Shown here one piece after another: positions 1 through 5,359 of a stretch of DNA of 5,359 bases. Source of the DNA: an uncultured Muribaculaceae bacterium. GTDB lineage: Bacteria; Bacteroidota; Bacteroidia; Bacteroidales; Muribaculaceae. How positions within the stretch are numbered: position 1 is the stretch's first letter; the number at the start of each line of letters is the position of its first letter. Under the pieces are notes generated by a model, which ran no database searches, was not told the DNA's origin, and was given only the letters and a program-made list of their open reading frames with translations. The stretch is taken from NCBI GenBank assembly GCA_947644475.1, contig CANRZQ010000198.1, forward strand, positions 1 to 5,359, given 5' to 3'. The translations under genes and the position numbers were made by a program.

Positions 1-2191
1 CCTTGGCGGCTTTCGAGCCTTGGCGGGTGATATAGATGCCCGAAGCAGCGGGTGCCGACGGAAGTTCGCGGCCATCGGTGGTGAAATAGCGCACCGGAGC
101 ATCGGAGGCATCATCGACAATATTGCCGATACCGGCGGCCTCGGCCTTCACCTTCACCACGCGGGTATAACCGGGGCAACTTACGTTGAACTCGCCATCG
201 AGCGGCTCGCTGCCTGTATAGGTGATGTGCAGCCGTGCCTCGTTATACTGTCCGGTGAGGCTCACTTGCAGCCCCTCGGGCACGTTAGAGAACGTATGTG
301 CCTCGGCAGGCCAGAACGTCTCTATCGCCAAGTCCTCAGTCTGATTCGACGCGATGTTTACCGCATCTTCGGGCACTTGCAGATAGGGGAAGTAAGCATC
401 GAGCATTATTGCGAATCCGGCACGTCTCTCATCTTCGAAACAATAAGCCACGGGCGTAAGGGATGTACGGGTCTTGCCTTCGATGAAGAATTCCTTCTCA
501 ATCCACGACATAGCCATTCCGTCGGCACGGCCATTTACCGTCATATAAGGCGAGAAGTAGGATGCCGCGCCATGAAAACCGGAGATGCGCGCCACAAAGG
601 CCTGGCACATATCGGGAGTGACAACCACATTATCGCTGAATTTGAAATCGAGCACATAATAGTAACTGTCGTTGCCGGCCTGCTCCTTGCCAACCTGCGA
701 CGCCGAAAGCGTGGCCGTTGCCAGCACCTTGTCCAACTTGCTCTCGGCGTTAAGAGTAATGATTTCGGCTTTGAATTCGGCGTCGGCATTGAGTTCTGTG
801 CCAAAGGCGTGGAGCCACAGTCCGTTGATCACGATGGGAGCCTCGCAGAAACTATAAGTAAGGATGCCGGTGAGATGCACATAGTCGTTGGGGCCGGCCG
901 ATTCCGGCTCGTACTGGAATGTATAGTCGGTCCAGTATTTGTCGGAGCCCTCGCTGTAACCGAACAGCGGCACATCCTCATCCATATCGGGCACGGAATA
1001 GAGAGCCAGGCCGCCGCAAGTATGCCAGTCGAATGTGGCCATGCCGAGGTTTTCGGGAGCAGATGCGCCATAGGTAAGGAAATATCCGCTGCCGCCGGCC
1101 TGGATATAATCGCACGACACATATTTCGACGCCGCCGACGAGGCTGTCTGCCCCATAAGGGCGGGCGGTGTCTTGAAATTATTGCGCCGGGTATCTGCCG
1201 AGGTGTTGTCGGTGGCATATTCGAGCGTGAGCGCCCATTCATCCATGTCCACGACCTTTGTGCCGGAGTCTTCGGGAATAATCCACGAATATTCGGCCTC
1301 ATAGTCGTCGGAGTAGTTCATAAACGTCACCGGCTCAAACACGGGCACGATGCCGGCTGTATACGGCAGAGCCTGCATATTCTTCGAAATGCCGAAATAT
1401 GCCATGCTCATAGGGTTGAGATACGACACTCCGGCCAAAGGCGCGGGTCCAACCTCCACATCATCGATACCCACGGTGCCGCCGTCGGTTCCGACATAGC
1501 GGAAAGCCAGCCGCAGGCTTTTGCCGGCATATCCGGCGAGGCTTATGGCATACGGCTTGAGTTCGCCGTCGGCAAGTTTGGCAAGGTCTGTGCGAGGCAC
1601 GCCCACATATTGGTCGGCAAGGTCGAGCAATTCGCTCCACGTAGCGCCATCGTCGTCCGATGCCATAACTTTCAGAGTGGCGGTCTTCACATATTCTTTA
1701 TATGTATAGTCGGCGTTCACCTCGCCCATGACAAAAGAGAAGAACGGGTCGAGATAGGCATTGAAACGTATTTCCATGTCATCGCCAAGGGAAACCTCCG
1801 GCAGTTCGAGCCATTGGTCTACGGCCTTGGAGTTCATCGGGCAGCAGATTCCGTATTTGCCATTCTGGAGATATATCATGTGGTTTTCGAGATTGTCGGC
1901 CTTCCAGTTGTTGGCCACTCCGGCTTTCGACTGCTGGGTCCAGCCATCGGGAAGCCAAGAGGCCGACGTGCGGCCCTCGAAGCCTTCGGAAACAATCACC
2001 GACGCGCGGCTTTGAGGCGCACGGGGAGCAATACGGGCCGAAGCGGCAGGCGATGCCGCACGGGAAACATTGGCAACAGTCGGGACAACAGGGCGGTCCA
2101 CTGCCGAAGCCCCGGCAGCCTGGGCTGCCATTGCGGGCACAACAAGCAGCCCGGCCAACAGCGTAGATTTAGCGAGTAATGTTTTTCTCAT
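1..2191 (-). CDS. Secreted choice-of-anchor J domain surface protein, C-terminal end cut by window edge
   Basis: The frame is open from ATG at 2189-2191 to the left edge, giving 730 codons with no stop. Residues 1-26 form a Sec signal peptide (MRK, a hydrophobic stretch, then small residues AAQA, no lipobox Cys), followed by an Ala/Pro/Arg-rich linker to about 62. Residues 68-247 match a choice-of-anchor J domain: SEGFEG at 68-73, LPDGWTQQS after it, and the closing strand IDDVEV at 242-247. A PKD-like stretch follows near 286-303 (FMNYSDD to YSW). I do not recognise the region from about 310 to 680. The end, RYFTTDGREL at 701-710 and GIYITRQGSKAAK at 718-730, resembles a type IX secretion (Por) sorting tail, so only a few residues are probably missing. 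Surface display or export is inferred from the signal peptide and tail. The ligand or substrate is unknown; no catalytic motif is visible. It lies downstream of comM on the same strand but has its own likely promoter. Confidence 0.87.
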   Translation of the reverse strand, partial: MRKTLLAKSTLLAGLLVVPAMAAQAAGASAVDRPVVPTVANVSRAASPAASARIAPRAPQSRASVIVSEGFEGRTSASWLPDGWTQQSKAGVANNWKADNLENHMIYLQNGKYGICCPMNSKAVDQWLELPEVSLGDDMEIRFNAYLDPFFSFVMGEVNADYTYKEYVKTATLKVMASDDDGATWSELLDLADQYVGVPRTDLAKLADGELKPYAISLAGYAGKSLRLAFRYVGTDGGTVGIDDVEVGPAPLAGVSYLNPMSMAYFGISKNMQALPYTAGIVPVFEPVTFMNYSDDYEAEYSWIIPEDSGTKVVDMDEWALTLEYATDNTSADTRRNNFKTPPALMGQTASSAASKYVSCDYIQAGGSGYFLTYGASAPENLGMATFDWHTCGGLALYSVPDMDEDVPLFGYSEGSDKYWTDYTFQYEPESAGPNDYVHLTGILTYSFCEAPIVINGLWLHAFGTELNADAEFKAEIITLNAESKLDKVLATATLSASQVGKEQAGNDSYYYVLDFKFSDNVVVTPDMCQAFVARISGFHGAASYFSPYMTVNGRADGMAMSWIEKEFFIEGKTRTSLTPVAYCFEDERRAGFAIMLDAYFPYLQVPEDAVNIASNQTEDLAIETFWPAEAHTFSNVPEGLQVSLTGQYNEARLHITYTGSEPLDGEFNVSCPGYTRVVKVKAEAAGIGNIVDDASDAPVRYFTTDGRELPSAPAASGIYITRQGSKAAK

Positions 2192-2225
2192 AGACAATTT
2201 TTATGTTTATCTTTCAAAAAGTGAC

Positions 2226-2258
2226 GAAAGTTAGCAATAATTTTTCAATATCACACAA
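2226..2258 (-). promoter_or_regulatory. Likely Bacteroidetes-type promoter of the surface-protein gene
   Basis: On the minus strand, TAACTTTC (2226-2233) matches seven of eight positions of the -7 element TAnnTTTG. A TTG at 2256-2258 lies 22 bases upstream, slightly longer than the usual 19-21. Transcription would begin about 30 bases before the ATG at 2191. One mismatch and the long spacer make this only plausible. The -33 element falls inside the first tandem repeat unit described separately. Confidence 0.35.
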
Positions 2259-2287
2259 TTTTTCATCAAATTTCATCAATTTTTCAT
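2256..2287. repeat. Three tandem 10-11 bp AT-rich units in the intergenic gap
   Basis: The plus strand reads CAATTTTTCAT (2256-2266), CAAATTTCAT (2267-2276) and CAATTTTTCAT (2277-2287) without gaps; the outer two units are identical. A further AATTTTTC lies at 2239-2246. The period is close to one DNA helical turn, so the T-tracts would lie on one face and could bend the DNA. The array sits just upstream of the putative surface-gene promoter. It may be an operator or bent upstream element, or only low-complexity AT-rich sequence. Confidence 0.5.
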
Positions 2288-2312
2288 AAAAACCGCCTCA
2301 AAATCTAAAATT

Positions 2313-2337
<25 letters not shown>
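2286..2337 (-). terminator. Candidate intrinsic terminator for comM
   Basis: Read on the minus strand, CGCCTC in the last codons of comM (2332-2337) can pair with GAGGCG (2294-2299), which is followed closely by a run of five T (2287-2291 as A on the plus strand). The 32-base loop is long, though it holds a small AAAAT/ATTTT inner hairpin. The T-run placement supports termination; the short stem and large loop weaken it. Confidence 0.35.
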
Positions 2338-3857
<1,520 letters not shown>

Positions 3858-3862
3858 ATCTC

Positions 3863-3893
3863 TTGGATGGATTCGAAAATAATTGTAATTTTG
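3863..3893 (+). promoter_or_regulatory. Bacteroidetes-type promoter of the hydrolase gene
   Basis: On the plus strand, TTG (3863-3865) and TAATTTTG (3886-3893) fit the -33 and -7 elements with a 20-base spacer. Transcription would begin near 3900, leaving a leader of about 33 bases. The leader has no Shine-Dalgarno sequence (the bases before the ATG read CCCCACCCACAA), which is normal in Bacteroidetes. The -33 TTG lies only six bases upstream of the comM start codon, inside the comM leader. Confidence 0.65.
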
Positions 3894-3901
3894 TCTCTGT
3901 G

Positions 3902-3933
3902 CAAATATAACTAATATTTTCCCCACCCACAAA
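3902..3933 (-). promoter_or_regulatory. Bacteroidetes-type promoter of comM
   Basis: On the minus strand, TATATTTG (3902-3909) fits the -7 consensus TAnnTTTG at every defined position, and TTTG (3930-3933) fits the -33 element, with a 20-base spacer. The start of transcription should lie a few bases past 3902, near 3895, giving a leader of roughly 38 bases before the ATG at 3857. The -33 element reaches the A of the start codon of the divergent hydrolase gene (3933). Confidence 0.7.
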
Positions 3934-4733
3934 TGCAACGCCTGTTCTTTTTGCTCCTTGCGGTTTTAGCCGCCATATCGGCCCCTGCCGCCGACATCAT
4001 CGAGAAAGATATACAGTACCGCCCCGGCGCCGCCGACGCTTATGCCGCCGGCCGATGCCGCGTCGACATAGCCCGTCCCGACTCGGCCGTGGGCGCTCCC
4101 GTGGTAGTATGGTTCCACGGCGGAGGACTCACATCCGGCTCCAAGACCCTGCCGGCCGAATTGCTCGGCAAAGGCTACGTCGTGGTGTCGGCCAACTACC
4201 GGCTCATGCCCGCAGTGCCCATCGACTCGTGCATCGCCGACGCGGCTGCCGCCGTGGCCTGGGCACGCGACAATGCCGCCCGCCTCGGCGGCGACCCGGC
4301 CAAGATTGTACTCTCCGGCCACTCCGCCGGCGGATACCTCTCGATGATGCTCGCCCTCGACAAATCGTGGCTCGCGCCCTACGGCATCGACCCCGACTCG
4401 CTCCTGGCCGTAATACCGTTCTCCGGACAAGCAATTACCCACTTCGCCCACCGCGACATGCACGGCATCGGCAACCTTCAGCCCACCATCGACCGCTACG
4501 CCCCGCTCTACCACACGCGCCGCTCGCCCGTGCCCATGATTCTTATCACCGGCGGACGCGACATCGAACTTTTCGGCCGATATGAAGAAAACGCCTACCT
4601 TTGGCGCATGCTCCGCCTATGCGGCCATCCCGCCGTTGAACTCTACGAAATCGACGGCTTCGACCACGGAGCCATGGCCGCCCCCGCCTTCCACATCCTC
4701 AACAACAAAATCAAGGTCCTCACACATCCTTAA
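3933..4733 (+). CDS. Exported alpha/beta-hydrolase, esterase (BD-FAE/HSL-like) type
   Basis: This is a complete 266-residue protein ending in TAA at 4731-4733. Residues 1-19 form a signal peptide (MQRLFFLLLAVLAAISAPA) with an AxA-type cleavage site, so the enzyme should act in the periplasm or outside the cell. The oxyanion motif HGGG is at 62-65, the strand and turn SANYRL at 86-91, and the nucleophile elbow GHSAGG at 129-134 with Ser131. Asp210 in GGRD is the likely acid and His245 in FDHG the likely base, so the catalytic triad appears complete. The HGGG/GHSAGG pair and the compact size place it with carboxylesterases of the HSL or bacterial feruloyl-esterase-like groups. The substrate cannot be read from the sequence; acyl or feruloyl esters of diet glycans are a guess. 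It diverges from comM over 75 bp and is followed 61 bp later by a same-strand CyuA-like gene, which may be cotranscribed since no hairpin terminator is visible between them. Confidence 0.9.
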   Translation: MQRLFFLLLAVLAAISAPAADIIEKDIQYRPGAADAYAAGRCRVDIARPDSAVGAPVVVWFHGGGLTSGSKTLPAELLGKGYVVVSANYRLMPAVPIDSCIADAAAAVAWARDNAARLGGDPAKIVLSGHSAGGYLSMMLALDKSWLAPYGIDPDSLLAVIPFSGQAITHFAHRDMHGIGNLQPTIDRYAPLYHTRRSPVPMILITGGRDIELFGRYEENAYLWRMLRLCGHPAVELYEIDGFDHGAMAAPAFHILNNKIKVLTHP

Positions 4734-4753
4734 AGTCCTTAATGTCCTTAAAG
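4727..4753. repeat. Three tandem 9-bp units across the hydrolase stop codon
   Basis: TCCTTAAAG (4727-4735), TCCTTAATG (4736-4744) and TCCTTAAAG (4745-4753) run without gaps; the middle unit differs by one base. The first unit supplies the TAA stop (4731-4733) of the hydrolase. The rest of the 61-bp gap continues with loosely repeated CATCACTCATCC and CTTATACTTAATACCTTAT. I see no good -7/-33 pair or hairpin in this gap. Confidence 0.7.
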
Positions 4754-4794
4754 CACCCTCATCACTCATCCCTTATACTTAATACCTTATTGCA

Positions 4795-5359
4795 ATGCTC
4801 GACGACAATCTCCGCAATCAGATCACCGAACTAATCCGCCGCGAGGTGATACCCGCCGTAGGCTGCACCGAACCGGCCGCAGTGGCCCTCTGCACAGCCC
4901 GGGCCACCGAAATGCTCGGATGCCGACCCGAACATATCCACGTAATCCTGTCGCCGAACATGCTCAAAAACGCAATGGGCGTAGGCATCCCCGGCACAGG
5001 ACGCGTAGGCCTCCCCATCGCCGTGGCTCTCGGCGCCACCGTGGGCCGCTCCGAACTCGGCCTCGAAGTGCTCCGCGACGTCACCGACCAAGCCGTCGCC
5101 GACGCACTCCCCCTCGCCGACGCCGTAGCCGTCGAACTATGCCCCGAACCATGCGACAAACTCTACGTCGCCGTCACCGTCCACGCCGCTCAACGCTCTG
5201 CCACAGCCATGATAGCCGGAGGACACACCACATTCGTCGACCCCGCCACCTACAAATTCACTCCCAACTCCCCTTCTTCCCAACTCCCCAACTCCCCGGC
5301 TTCCCAACCCGCACCCCAACTCTCCCTCCCCCTCGTATGGCAATACGCCATGACCACTC
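4795..5359 (+). CDS. UPF0597/CyuA-type L-cysteine desulfidase (serine dehydratase-like), N-terminal part, cut by window edge
   Basis: From the ATG at 4795-4797 the frame is open to the right edge for 188 codons. The family (COG3681; E. coli CyuA, formerly YhaM) has about 430 residues, so the C-terminal half lies outside. Characterised members are oxygen-sensitive Fe-S enzymes that degrade L-cysteine to pyruvate, ammonia and sulfide; others may act on L-serine, and the substrate here is not decided. Family hallmarks are PAVGCTEPAAVALC at 20-33, where Cys24 corresponds to the N-terminal cluster ligand; SPNMLKNAMGVGIPGTG at 53-69; GLPIAVALGA at 72-81; and GGHTTF at 142-147 (commonly GGHTNI or GGHTNF). 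The further cluster cysteines expected in the C-terminal half cannot be checked. Residues about 156-180 form an Asn/Ser/Pro/Gln linker encoded by a C-rich repeat; after it LVWQYAMTT resumes the family pattern, so the gene looks intact. No signal peptide; cytoplasmic. Confidence 0.88.
   Translation, partial: MLDDNLRNQITELIRREVIPAVGCTEPAAVALCTARATEMLGCRPEHIHVILSPNMLKNAMGVGIPGTGRVGLPIAVALGATVGRSELGLEVLRDVTDQAVADALPLADAVAVELCPEPCDKLYVAVTVHAAQRSATAMIAGGHTTFVDPATYKFTPNSPSSQLPNSPASQPAPQLSLPLVWQYAMTT
5260..5333. repeat. C-rich simple repeat (AACTCCCC-like) within the CyuA-like coding sequence
   Basis: AACTCCCC occurs at 5266-5273, 5282-5289 and 5290-5297, with degenerate units around it (TTCTTCCC, GGCTTCCC, AACCCGCA, CCCCAACTCTCC). 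Ten C-runs of three to five bases follow one another from 5263 to 5332, separated by one to six bases. The tract encodes roughly residues 156-180 of the CyuA-like protein, giving PNSP, QLPNSP and QPAPQL segments. The 8-bp unit is not a multiple of three, so gain or loss of a single unit would shift the frame. Confidence 0.75.

Noticed and set aside
20..2179. Long plus-strand reading frame of 719 codons as a gene
   Set aside because: It shows no recognisable domain or signal, while the opposite strand in codon register encodes a signal peptide, a choice-of-anchor J domain and a sorting-like tail.
3858..3938. N-terminal extension of comM from a TTG at 3936-3938
   Set aside because: The 27 added residues are unlike the family, the extension would run through both promoters, and the conserved start MLVKIRG begins at the ATG at 3857.
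3966..4514. Minus-strand reading frame of 182 codons opposite the hydrolase
   Set aside because: It is in codon register with the hydrolase, whose catalytic motifs and signal peptide are clear, and it has no features of its own.
4754..4794. Separate promoter for the CyuA-like gene
   Set aside because: TATACTTA and TACCTTAT resemble the -7 element only weakly and no TTG lies at the right distance upstream.
5260..5333. CRISPR array or direct-repeat mobile element in the C-rich tract
   Set aside because: Units are about 8 bp with no unique spacers, and the tract lies within an open reading frame; it is a simple repeat.
4831..5343. Minus-strand reading frames opposite the CyuA-like gene
   Set aside because: They are shadows ending at CTA codons of the real gene (codons 13 and 115), and the plus strand carries the UPF0597 motifs.

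Overview
The window looks like a chromosomal piece of a GC-rich member of the Bacteroidales, most like the gut Muribaculaceae. That rests on four things: promoter elements of the Bacteroidetes type (TAnnTTTG with an upstream TTG or TTTG), start codons without Shine-Dalgarno sequences, a secreted choice-of-anchor J protein with a sorting-tail-like C-terminus, and short AT-rich intergenic gaps between GC-rich genes. The lineage is an inference from style, not from a marker gene.

Layout: (1) 1-2191, minus strand, a large secreted or surface protein that lacks only its last few residues at the left edge. (2) 2192-2312, a 121-bp AT-rich gap with a likely promoter, three tandem 10-11 bp units and a candidate terminator. 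(3) 2313-3857, minus strand, a complete ComM/YifB AAA+ ATPase. (4) 3858-3932, a 75-bp divergent gap with two promoters placed as exact mirror images. (5) 3933-4733, plus strand, an exported alpha/beta-hydrolase (esterase type). (6) 4734-4794, a 61-bp gap with decayed short tandem repeats. (7) 4795-5359, plus strand, the N-terminal 188 residues of a UPF0597/CyuA-type L-cysteine desulfidase (L-serine dehydratase-like) protein, cut by the right edge, with a C-rich simple repeat inside its coding sequence.

The four genes do not form an obvious pathway. comM is a housekeeping or transformation-related gene. The anchor-J protein and the hydrolase are exported. The CyuA-like enzyme is cytoplasmic amino-acid catabolism. 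The hydrolase and the CyuA-like gene could share a transcript. I see no phage, insertion sequence, CRISPR array, RNA gene or defence system, and no convincing new multi-gene system. The most interesting signals are the mirror-symmetric promoter pair at 3863-3933, the ten-run C-rich (G-rich on the minus strand) repeat inside the CyuA-like gene, and the absence of TTA/CTA/TCA codons from most of the coding sequence, which creates very long antisense open frames.
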